Shown here piece by piece: positions 1-7,870 of a stretch of DNA of 16,015 bases (position 1 is the stretch's first letter; every line of letters starts with the position of its first letter). The notes under the pieces are model-generated. The model was given only the letters and a program-made list of their open reading frames with translations, ran no database searches and was not told the origin of the DNA. The translations under genes were made by a program, and so were the position numbers. Source of the stretch: an uncultured Mailhella sp. (GTDB taxonomy: Bacteria > Desulfobacterota > Desulfovibrionia > Desulfovibrionales > Desulfovibrionaceae); contig NZ_CAJJIC010000042.1 in NCBI RefSeq assembly GCF_905187505.1, positions 1-16,015 on the forward strand, written 5' to 3'.

Positions 1-129
1 CCTGAACGCCATCCTTCAACATGAAGTGTCCGGCAAAAAACAGACGAAAGCGGTCAGTCGCTCCAGTACACCTCCGAAAACACCTCTCCCCCTTTTCCCC
101 CAATCTGTACATCTTTTCCTTTAACACGA

Positions 130-191
130 CTGTCCGGCGAAGGCCGGACAGGAGTCGGCCACCGCAGGTGGGCGCAGCAGCGCACACCTGC
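130..191. other. Two adjacent hairpins in non-coding region
   Basis: Two inverted repeats lie close together in the gene-free stretch 1-619. The first has arms CTGTCCGGC (130-138) and GCCGGACAG (143-151) around a 4-base loop. The second has arms GCAGGTG (164-170) and CACCTGC (185-191), with inner arms GCGC/GCGC around AGCA and one G/A mismatch. Neither is followed by a T-run on either strand, so they are not obvious terminators. Nothing coding is recognisable in 1-619; the open frames there are proline/arginine-rich and resemble no family. Confidence 0.5.
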
Positions 192-309
192 ACTGAATCC
201 GCAGACAAAACAGCGCCCGCCGGGCACTGCCACCCCTCGCCGCAGAACCTTCCCGAACTTCCGTCCGCCCCGGCAACGCGCCCTGCCCGCACACTCCCGC
301 CCCGCCGGG

Positions 310-363
310 GGCGAAGCCGCCGGCGGAACCAGGGGAGCCCGGGGGGAATTATTTCCCCCGGCG
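310..363. repeat. Dispersed palindromic repeat, copy near left end
   Basis: This stretch resembles the repeat units behind leuD (10848 onward). It shares GGCGAAGCC, then CGGAACC, then about ten bases later a run of six G, ending in a G-run/C-run palindrome (GGGGGGAA ... TTTCCCCC, 341-359). The distant copies share the same order and nearly the same spacing. This suggests an intergenic repeat family of REP/BIME type, which is inference from four copies in one window. It is followed by another hairpin, CGGGGC-GGC-GCCCCG (369-383). Confidence 0.5.
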
Positions 364-370
364 GGGTTCG

Positions 371-439
371 GGGCGGCGCCCCGTGGCTCCGGTCTGTCTC
401 CCTTCCACTCAATCCAGGGCGGCGCCCCGTGGCTCCGGT
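371..439. repeat. Exact 23-bp direct repeat, 46-bp period
   Basis: Positions 371-393 and 417-439 are identical over 23 bases. Each copy contains the self-complementary core GGCGCC flanked by C/G runs, and 23 bases separate them. The function is unknown. They sit between the dispersed repeat and the first gene. Confidence 0.75.
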
Positions 440-461
440 TATCCTTCCTCCATCAAGGCCC

Positions 462-490
462 TTGACATGACAGGGGGTTTTCCACGAAAT
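462..490 (+). promoter_or_regulatory. Candidate sigma-70 promoter for the aminotransferase-malic enzyme pair
   Basis: A perfect -35 box TTGACA (462-467) is followed after 17 bases by CGAAAT (485-490), which matches only the last three bases of the -10 consensus. A better-looking TATGCT (498-503) is too far away at 30 bases. The call rests mainly on the -35 and its position about 130 bases upstream of the first gene. Low confidence. Confidence 0.25.
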
Positions 491-619
491 AGCTTGGTAT
501 GCTTTACGGGCGAACGAGAAGTTCGTCCTTTTCTTCTCCCGCGAGGGGGAAGGCGGGGAAGGCAACCATGAGCGGAAAAGCGCCTTCTTCGCCGCCAACA
601 TCGCTTTCCGCCCCATGTT

Positions 620-1729
620 ATGAACAGCTTCAAGCCTTATGCGGCCATGCCTTTCTATCCCGGTCCCGTTTCCGTTCATCCCGACGTTGCCCGCGCGCTT
701 TCCAGAGACTATGCGCCTCCGCGCATGGGCACGGAATATCTTGAACTTTACAAGTCGGTAAGGACGCGTCTTCAGAAGATTCTGGGCACGAAGGAAGACG
801 TGCTCATGGGCACCGGCGAAGGGATGCTGGTACTGTGGGGGGCGCTGAAGAGTCTGCTCAGGCCCGGGGACACGGTGCTCTGCGTAGGCACGGGCGTGTT
901 CGGCGACGGCTTTGCCGACATGACAAAGGTCATCGGCTGCAAGGCCGTGCTTGTTTCCGAGCCCTACGACAGGACGATTTCCGCTTCCACGCTGGAAAGG
1001 GTGAAGGACGCCGTAAAGGAGCATCATCCCGTGCTCATGACGGCGGTGCACTGCGAAACGCCTTCCGGCACGCTGAACCCGCTGGAGGAGCTCGGGCAGC
1101 TGAAAAAGGATCTGGGCGTGCCCTTCCTGGTGGTGGACACGGTGGCCAGCGCGGGCGGCGCGCCGGTGCATGCTGACGCGTGGCATGCCGACTGCGTGCT
1201 CGGCGGCTCTCAGAAGTGTCTTGCCTGCCCGCCGGACATGAGCTTCATGAGCGTGAGCGCTGCGGCGTGGGAACGCGTGCGCGAGGTGAACTACACGGGC
1301 TACGACGCCGTGCGTCCCTTCGACAACGCCATTGAAGACGCCATGAGATTCCCGTACACTCCCAACTGGTGGGGCGTGGCCGCGCTGGACGCTTCGCTCT
1401 CGGCCCTTGAAAAGGAAGGGCTGGACAACGTGTTTGCCCGTCATGAAGCCGTGGCGCGTCAGTGCCGCGAAGGAGTGAATGCCCTGGGGCTTTCGCTGTG
1501 GCCCGCGAAGGACGCCGTGAACTCCCCCACCGTGACCGCCGTCCGCGTGCCCGAAGGCTGGCAGTGGAACGACTGGCGCACGGCGCTTGCCGCGCGCGGT
1601 CTGTATGTGGGCGGCAGCCTCGGACCGATTGCGGGCAAGGTGTTCCGCATGGGTCACATGGGCACGCAGGCGAATGCCGAAGCCATGCGCTCGGCGCTTG
1701 CCGTCATGAAAGACGTTCTCTCAAAATAA
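620..1729 (+). CDS. Class V PLP-dependent aminotransferase (alanine-glyoxylate / serine-pyruvate type)
   Basis: The 369-residue protein has the usual length and architecture of fold-type I class V aminotransferases. The N-terminal PFYPGPVSV motif (about 11-19) is typical of the alanine-glyoxylate/serine-pyruvate/phosphonopyruvate branch. The cofactor loop GTGEGML is at about 64-70. HCETPSG (144-150) and the PLP-binding Asp of VVDTVAS (D173) are present. The PLP-lysine is K199 in GGSQKCL, and FRMGHMG (R343) supplies the probable substrate-carboxylate arginine. The amino donor and acceptor cannot be read from sequence. ATG 620 has no good Shine-Dalgarno; ATG 647 (MPFYPGP) is the alternative. 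A better ribosome site (GGGGAAGG, 555-562) precedes ATG 568 in another frame. The malic enzyme begins 16 bases after the stop, so the two are probably co-transcribed, which would link amino transfer to pyruvate supply (inference). Confidence 0.85.
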   Translation: MNSFKPYAAMPFYPGPVSVHPDVARALSRDYAPPRMGTEYLELYKSVRTRLQKILGTKEDVLMGTGEGMLVLWGALKSLLRPGDTVLCVGTGVFGDGFADMTKVIGCKAVLVSEPYDRTISASTLERVKDAVKEHHPVLMTAVHCETPSGTLNPLEELGQLKKDLGVPFLVVDTVASAGGAPVHADAWHADCVLGGSQKCLACPPDMSFMSVSAAAWERVREVNYTGYDAVRPFDNAIEDAMRFPYTPNWWGVAALDASLSALEKEGLDNVFARHEAVARQCREGVNALGLSLWPAKDAVNSPTVTAVRVPEGWQWNDWRTALAARGLYVGGSLGPIAGKVFRMGHMGTQANAEAMRSALAVMKDVLSK

Positions 1730-1745
1730 CCAAAGGATCATATTC

Positions 1746-3089
<1,344 letters not shown>

Positions 3090-3126
3090 ATAGGACGGAG
3101 CGAAAACTTTCCGCTTCTCGTGAACC

Positions 3127-3157
3127 GGGGCGCGTCCGTCATGGGCGCTCCCTTTTT
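3127..3157 (+). terminator. Possible terminator behind malic enzyme
   Basis: GGGGCGC (3127-3133) can pair with GCGCTCCC (3145-3152) with one bulged T and an 11-base loop. TTTTT (3153-3157) follows at once. It lies between the malic enzyme stop and the acetyltransferase start. The bulge and short stem make it moderate at best. Confidence 0.45.
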
Positions 3158-3173
3158 ACTGCACGGAGTTTCC

Positions 3174-3626
3174 ATGATCATACGCCGCATCGAGCACCGC
3201 AAAAAACGCTTTCTGCCCCTGCTTCTGGAAGCCGACGAACAGGTGAACATGATAGAGCGCTATCTTGAACGCGGCGAGCTCTTCGTGGCCTTCGACGACA
3301 AGGAAAATCCCCAGGCCGTGGCCGTGGTCACGAAGGAAGACGACGGCCTGTACGAACTCAAGAACATCGCCGTCGCTCCGGAACTGCGGAGACGGGGCCT
3401 CGGCCGGGAACTGCTCGACTTTCTTCTGAACCGCTACCGCGGCAACGGCATCATGCAGGTGGGCACGGGCGACAGCCCCGCCACGCTCGGCTTCTACCGC
3501 GCCTGCGGCTTCACCTTCTCCCATGTGGAAAAAGACTTCTTCGTGAAGAACTACGATCACCCCATCGTGGAAGACGGCAAGGCGCTCCGGGACATGATCT
3601 ATCTCAGGCGGCAGCTTCCGAACTGA
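3174..3626 (+). CDS. GNAT-family N-acetyltransferase
   Basis: This is a 150-residue protein of single GNAT-domain size. The acetyl-CoA pyrophosphate-binding motif A is clear: LKNIAVAPELRRRGLGREL, with the R-x-x-G-x-G core at about residues 72-77. The strand-helix segment ATLGFYRACGF at about 105-115 is the motif B region. The substrate is unknown. ATG 3174 was chosen because CGGAG (3164-3168) sits 5 bases upstream; the frame opens upstream to GTG 3120 without a comparable ribosome site. The C-terminal part (HPIVEDGKALRDMIYLRR) resembles small stand-alone GNATs. It lies 84 bases after the malic enzyme, possibly beyond a weak terminator, and is followed by the convergent rtcR remnant. Confidence 0.85.
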   Translation: MIIRRIEHRKKRFLPLLLEADEQVNMIERYLERGELFVAFDDKENPQAVAVVTKEDDGLYELKNIAVAPELRRRGLGRELLDFLLNRYRGNGIMQVGTGDSPATLGFYRACGFTFSHVEKDFFVKNYDHPIVEDGKALRDMIYLRRQLPN

Positions 3627-3704
3627 AAACGCGCCCTTCCCCGTTTTCCCCAGGCCTGTTCTCCTGCGTTTCCTGCGGACGGATTGTCCGCGGTGCGGAA
3701 GCCG

Positions 3705-4553
3705 TCACTCTTCGAGGCTTTTCACGCTCTCCCACGACAGGTTGAAGGAACGCAGATACTTGTTGAGTCTTGCGGTGTCGTCGTTGCTGCTCTTTCTGAG
3801 CCGGGAGCTGGCAAAGAGCAGACGGCCCGCCTCGGAACGGCGCTTGCAGGAAAGACAGACCTCAAGCACCTTTTCAAGCTGCACCTTGTCGAATAGGTCG
3901 AGCTCGCGGTCTATGAGGTGAGAGGCCCGGGCGATGAGGGGAAACTCTATGCCCTCCAGCTTTTCGGTCCTTCTGCGCCAGAGGCCCCGCAGATAGGCTA
4001 TTTCCCTGTCCACGGTCTCCTTGGTGATGATGCCCTGAAAGGCATAGGTGTGCATTCTCTCCATGCTGCTTGCGAGCGTGCGGAAGTTGCCGGGCCACAC
4101 GGCCTCGGGCGAACGGGCAAAGCGCAGGTAGGCTTCTCGGGCCTCGGGCAGAAAGTCGGCGAACACGCCTCGCTGCTCGGAAAGACGCTTGAGCTCGTAG
4201 TCGATGTTGGCTTCTATGTCTTCCGTTCTCTCCCGCAGGCTCGGAAGTTTGAAGTGCCACAGATTGATGCGCGCAAAAAGATCCGTCCTGAACCTGCCGT
4301 TGCGGGCTTCGGCAAAAAGATCGCAGTTCGTGGCCGTAATGAGCTGAAAGTTGCTGAACACCGGCTTGTCCGACCCGAAGGGGAAAAAGCGCTTCTCCTC
4401 TATGGCCTTGAGCAGAAGCGCCTGTATGTCCATGGAAAGTTCCCCCACCTCGTCGAGGAAAAGTATGCCCGAATGCGCCATGGCCAGCATGCCCTTGCGC
4501 TCGTACGTCGCCCCCGTGAAGGCGCCCCAGCCTGTGCACCGTGGACGCGGCAA
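3705..4553 (-). pseudogene. rtcR: RtcR, sigma-54 activator of RNA-repair genes, N-terminal half missing
   Basis: The product matches the C-terminal half of RtcR, the sigma-54-dependent activator of rtcBA RNA-repair operons. Visible are GAFTGA (the sigma-54 contact loop, residues about 10-15 of the open frame), Walker B GILFLDEVGEL, the sensor segment QLITATNCDL, the arginine-finger region GRFRTDLFARINLW, and the RtcR-type C-terminus with LDLFDKVQLEKVLEVC and the terminal DNA-binding helices. E. coli RtcR is about 530 residues. Here the whole N-terminal CARF-like sensor domain and the Walker A P-loop are absent. Recognisable homology stops at GAFTGA near 4527, exactly where homology to dctP begins on the other strand, and the first nine residues of the open frame are antisense dctP. 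Without Walker A it cannot act as an ATPase. No rtcA or rtcB gene lies in the window. Confidence 0.88.
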
Positions 4554-5269
4554 ACCTCGTCCGCTCCCTGCACGAAAGCTTCCCCAAGGAAGCCATGCAG
4601 GACGTGGAAGGCACGCATCTGCTCTTTGTGGAAGGCCATACCATGGGCATGCTCATCGGCACCCGCGACAAGCCCGTGAAGAGCCTTGAAGACCTCAAGG
4701 GTCTGAAGATAGGCGTGTCGGGCGGCGGCATTCGTCTGGAACGGGCCCGCGCCCTCGGCGCCACCGTGGTGGGCATTTCCCTGCCCGACATGTACATGTC
4801 GCTGGAAAAGGGCGTCATCGACGGCGCCGTGATCGACTGCGAAGTGCTCGTTTCCCGCAAGCTCGGCGACATCATCAAGAACGTCACTCTCGTGAACCTC
4901 GGCGGCTCGGTGTTTTACTGCGTGATGAACAAGGACACCTACGACAGCATGCCGCCCGACCTTCAGAAGATCGTCGACGACGTGTCGCGCGAATACGCGC
5001 CCAAGCTGTTCAGCGATTTCTGGAACGACATGCAGTACAACAGCCTTGGACGCTGGCAGAAAGAACAGGGCGGCAAGCTCTTCATGTTCTCCGATGCCGA
5101 CTACGCCAAGGCCGACGCCCTCGCCGAACCCACCTACAAGGAATGGGTGGAGTTCACCACGAACAAGGGACTTCCCGCCGAAGCCATTCTTGCCAAGTTC
5201 CGCGAACTCGAAAAGCGCGACATGACCCCCTGGGCCCAGTCCCGCGCCGCAAACTACGTGGAAAAATAA
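4541..5269 (+). pseudogene. dctP: TRAP transporter substrate-binding protein (DctP type), 5'-truncated
   Basis: The 242-residue frame is the C-terminal two thirds of a DctP-family periplasmic binding protein, which is normally about 320-345 residues. Recognisable parts are the LLFVEGHTMGMLIGTRDKPV strand, the hallmark SLEDLKGLKIGVSGG followed by the conserved arginine region, PDMYMSLEKGVIDGA, and the C-terminal helices. The first about 100-120 residues, including the signal peptide, are missing. The frame is open upstream only to the TGA at 4517-4519, and homology appears to begin at about 4529-4545, directly against the rtcR remnant. GTG 4541 lacks a clear ribosome site. Without a signal peptide it could not be exported to serve the downstream permease. 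The ligand class (dicarboxylate, keto acid or other) cannot be told. Confidence 0.85.
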
Positions 5270-5279
5270 CGACTAACCG

Positions 5280-5310
5280 GGCCGGGGAATGTCTTTCACC
5301 GGCCTTTTTC
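5280..5310 (+). terminator. Intrinsic terminator between dctP and dctQM
   Basis: GGCCGG (5280-5285) and CCGGCC (5299-5304) pair, extended inward by GAA/TTC past one G/A mismatch, with loop TGTCT. TTTTT (5305-5309) follows directly. It lies 10 bases after the dctP stop. Hairpins after binding-protein genes often lower permease expression relative to the binding protein. A second hairpin (CGTCCC ... GGGACG, about 5318-5337) lies downstream. Confidence 0.75.
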
Positions 5311-5459
5311 TCCTCCCGTCCCGTGCCGGAGGGACGAGACGCCGAACCGTTCCCGCAAACATGCGCGGAACCCCCTGAACCTGCACGCGGCTCAGTCCGC
5401 CTCTGCCGGAGCGCTCCGCAAAGGCACGCGCTCCCCGTTCAACGCCCAGGAGTCCAGTC

Positions 5460-7388
5460 ATGGCCACATCTCAAGCACCCCATCTTTCCCCTCAGTCCTC
5501 CGGCCTGGCGCCCCTGCGCGCGTGCGTCGGCATTCTGAAGCACCTCGAGATCATATGTCAGAAGGTCAGCGCCCTCGGCATGCTCTTCTTCCTGCTCATG
5601 GTGCTCATCACCACGCTCGACGTCGGTCTGCGGTACTTCTTCTCCCGTCCGCTCAGCGGCACGCTGGAACTCACCGAGTTCTTCATGGTCATCGTGTTCT
5701 TCACGTCCGTGGCCTATGCGCAGTGGACGGGCGGCCACATCGTCATGGACGTGGTGACGGCCAAGCTCAGCGAAAAGGCGCAGACGCTTCTTTCCGTGGT
5801 CACCACCTTCTGGTCCGTGGCCACCGTGGGCGTATGCCTTGCCGCCATGGTCCGCTACGCCTCCACCTGCGAGCTCTACTCTCCCACGCTCAACCTGCCC
5901 GTGGCCCCCTTCGTGTGGTTCGCCTCGGCAGGCTGCCTGCTTCTTCTGCTCACCCTCGTGCACGACTTCTTCGCCGCCATGTTGAAGGCCCACGACAACT
6001 ACGGCTCCGGAGCCATGCTCCTGGCCCTTGTTGCGGCCTTCGCCACCACGGCCGCCTTCCTGTGGTTCGCCATGAACAGAATGCGCGGCGTTTCCAGCGT
6101 GGCCCTCGGCGTGTGGGGCTGCGCGTTCATGTTCTTCCTTTTCTTCTCCGGCATGCCCGTGGCCTACGCCCTCATGGCCTCGGCCGCCGTGTTCATCGCC
6201 AACATGCGCGGCACCATGGCCGCCTGGAACATGCTCGGTCAGTTCTGGTACAACACCGTGGCCAGCTACGACTGGTCGCCGCTCATGTTCTTCCTGCTCA
6301 TGGGCTACGTGTGCTTTGAAGGTCAGTTCGGTCAGGATCTCTACCGCGCCGCCCGCTCCTGGATGGGGCACTGGCGCGGCGGCCTCGCCACCGGCAGCGT
6401 GTGCGCCTGCACGGCCTTCGGCGCCGTGGTGGGCGACTCGCTCGCAGGCAGCGTGGCCATGTCCGCCATCGCCCTGCCGGAAATGCGCAAGAGCCACTAC
6501 GACGACGCCCTCGCCATAGGCTGCCTCGCCTGCTCCGGCACCATCGGCAGCCTCATCCCGCCCTCCACCACCTTCATCCTCTACGGCGTGCTCGCCGAAC
6601 AGTCCATAGGCGAACTGTTCATCGCCGGCGTCATTCCCGGCCTTCTGTGCATGTTCTGCTTCATCGGCGTCATCGTGGTGTGGGCCCGCATCAATCCCGC
6701 GGCCGCGCCCGCCTCGCCCCGCGTGTCCCGCGTGGAAGCCTTCTCCTCCCTGCGCTCCGCCCTGCCCATCATGGCCATATTCATTCTGGTCATCGGCGGC
6801 ATCTACGGCGGCATCTTCACCGCCACGGAAGGCGGCGGCGTGGGCGTGTTCGGCATGCTGGCCCTCGCCTATGCGCTGCGCCGCATGACCAGAAAGAAGC
6901 TCTCCTCCGCCCTCAACGACGCGGGCAAGTTCACCGCCATGTGCTTCGCCCTGCTCGCGGGCGCCAACCTGCTCGGCAACTTCATGACCCTGAGCCGCAT
7001 CCCCATGGTGCTCGCCAACGCCATCGCCGCCCTGGACATCGCGCCCATGCTGGTCATGGTGGCCATCATCATCGTGCTCTGCTTCCTCGGCTGCTTCATC
7101 CCCGCCATCCCGCTCGTGCTCATCTGCGTGCCCATCTTCGTGCCCATCGCCAAGGTGTTCGGCTGGAACCTCGTGTGGTTCGGCGTCATCTCCACCCTCG
7201 TCAAGAACATGGCCGGCATCACTCCGCCCTTCGGCATCAACCTCTTCGTCATGAAGGGCATTGCCGACGTGCCCATCGGTCTCATGTACAAGGCCTCGCT
7301 CCCCTACGTGGTGGGCCTGTTCGTGTGCGTCGGACTCATCGTGGCCTTCCCGCAGCTCAGCCTGTGGCTGCCTTCCATGATGCACTGA
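5460..7388 (+). CDS. dctM: TRAP transporter fused permease, DctQ-DctM
   Basis: This is a 642-residue very hydrophobic inner-membrane protein that joins the small (DctQ) and large (DctM) TRAP subunits. Residues about 20-185 have the DctQ pattern, with RYFFSRPLSGTLELTEFFMV and the TGGHIVMDV segment. The DctM part starts at about 215 with FLFFSGMPVAYALMASA. It contains the typical GSLIPPSTTFILYGVLAEQSIGELFIAGVIPG block at about 360-392 and GITPPFGINLFVMKGIADVP near 583-602. Fusions of this length are common in Desulfovibrio-type TRAP systems. AGGAG (5448-5452) sits 7 bases before the ATG. It should import an organic anion with sodium, but its binding protein upstream is truncated here. Two strong terminators follow. 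Confidence 0.92.
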   Translation: MATSQAPHLSPQSSGLAPLRACVGILKHLEIICQKVSALGMLFFLLMVLITTLDVGLRYFFSRPLSGTLELTEFFMVIVFFTSVAYAQWTGGHIVMDVVTAKLSEKAQTLLSVVTTFWSVATVGVCLAAMVRYASTCELYSPTLNLPVAPFVWFASAGCLLLLLTLVHDFFAAMLKAHDNYGSGAMLLALVAAFATTAAFLWFAMNRMRGVSSVALGVWGCAFMFFLFFSGMPVAYALMASAAVFIANMRGTMAAWNMLGQFWYNTVASYDWSPLMFFLLMGYVCFEGQFGQDLYRAARSWMGHWRGGLATGSVCACTAFGAVVGDSLAGSVAMSAIALPEMRKSHYDDALAIGCLACSGTIGSLIPPSTTFILYGVLAEQSIGELFIAGVIPGLLCMFCFIGVIVVWARINPAAAPASPRVSRVEAFSSLRSALPIMAIFILVIGGIYGGIFTATEGGGVGVFGMLALAYALRRMTRKKLSSALNDAGKFTAMCFALLAGANLLGNFMTLSRIPMVLANAIAALDIAPMLVMVAIIIVLCFLGCFIPAIPLVLICVPIFVPIAKVFGWNLVWFGVISTLVKNMAGITPPFGINLFVMKGIADVPIGLMYKASLPYVVGLFVCVGLIVAFPQLSLWLPSMMH

Positions 7389-7439
7389 TTTCCCTCTTTC
7401 CGCCCTTCCGAGGGGGAGGGCGGCCGCTCCCCACAAGCC

Positions 7440-7500
7440 CGCGCCCGGAGACACAGACCGGGCGCGGCCCGAAAAGCCCTTCCCGCGAAGGGCTTTTTCT
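7440..7500 (+). terminator. Terminator behind dctQM, with an upstream hairpin
   Basis: A GC-rich hairpin (CGCGCCCGG 7440-7448, CCGGGCGCG 7458-7466, 9-base loop) is followed by a classic intrinsic terminator. AAAAGCCCTTC (7472-7482) pairs with GAAGGGCTTTT (7487-7497) across the loop CCGC, with a T-run to 7498. It ends rightward transcription of the TRAP genes. The A-run on the left could make it work in both directions. Confidence 0.85.
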
Positions 7501-7770
7501 TGCGCGAAGGCCTCACGCTTTCCCCGTGCCGCCGCGTCTTCCGTCCTCTCCCTGCTGCAAAGTGCCTGCCGAGCGATTCAAAGCTCGCCGCCTCATCGTC
7601 TCCTGCCCTCGCGCCTTGCAGGGCATCCCCTCTCCGCAACCGACGGATTCGTGCCCTGAGCCCTCGCCCGCACAAAATACCGGCTCTTCTTCCGTGGCGA
7701 CAGCCCTTCGCGAAGACCGCCCCCATGCTGCGCCGCGATCGGCGCCGGCCCTTCAGGTCGCTGCCTTCAG
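7501..7770. other. Convergent intergenic spacer, nothing recognised
   Basis: About 270 bases between the two terminators of the converging transcription units. Frames are open on both strands because of the high G+C content, but none shows a ribosome site, domain or plausible composition. No repeat of the families found elsewhere in the window was seen. Confidence 0.5.
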
Positions 7771-7775
7771 ACACG

Positions 7776-7812
7776 AAAAATCCCCGCCAGAAACTCTCCG
7801 GCGGGGATTTTC
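7776..7812 (-). terminator. Bidirectional terminator behind the NhaC-type antiporter gene
   Basis: AAAATCCCCGCC (7777-7788) pairs perfectly with GGCGGGGATTTT (7800-7811) around an 11-base loop. On the - strand the stem ends in five T (7780-7776); on the + strand it ends in four T. It lies about 60 bases beyond the stop codon of the antiporter gene (7871). Confidence 0.85.
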
Positions 7813-7870
7813 TCATGCTTTTTCGGACGGATGACGCCCGAAGGCTTTTTTCAAGGGCTCTTGAAGCGCG

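Noticed and set aside
21..470. A 149-codon + strand frame at the left end
   Set aside because: It is Pro/Arg-rich, runs through several hairpins and a repeat, and has no ribosome site or similarity.
462..503. Sigma-54 promoter before the aminotransferase
   Set aside because: No GG-N10-GC pair with correct flanks is present; only a sigma-70-like -35 is convincing.
5439..7454. A 671-codon open frame on the - strand opposite dctQM
   Set aside because: It is the shadow of the TRAP permease; its His/Gly/Glu-rich composition mirrors the hydrophobic codons on the other strand.
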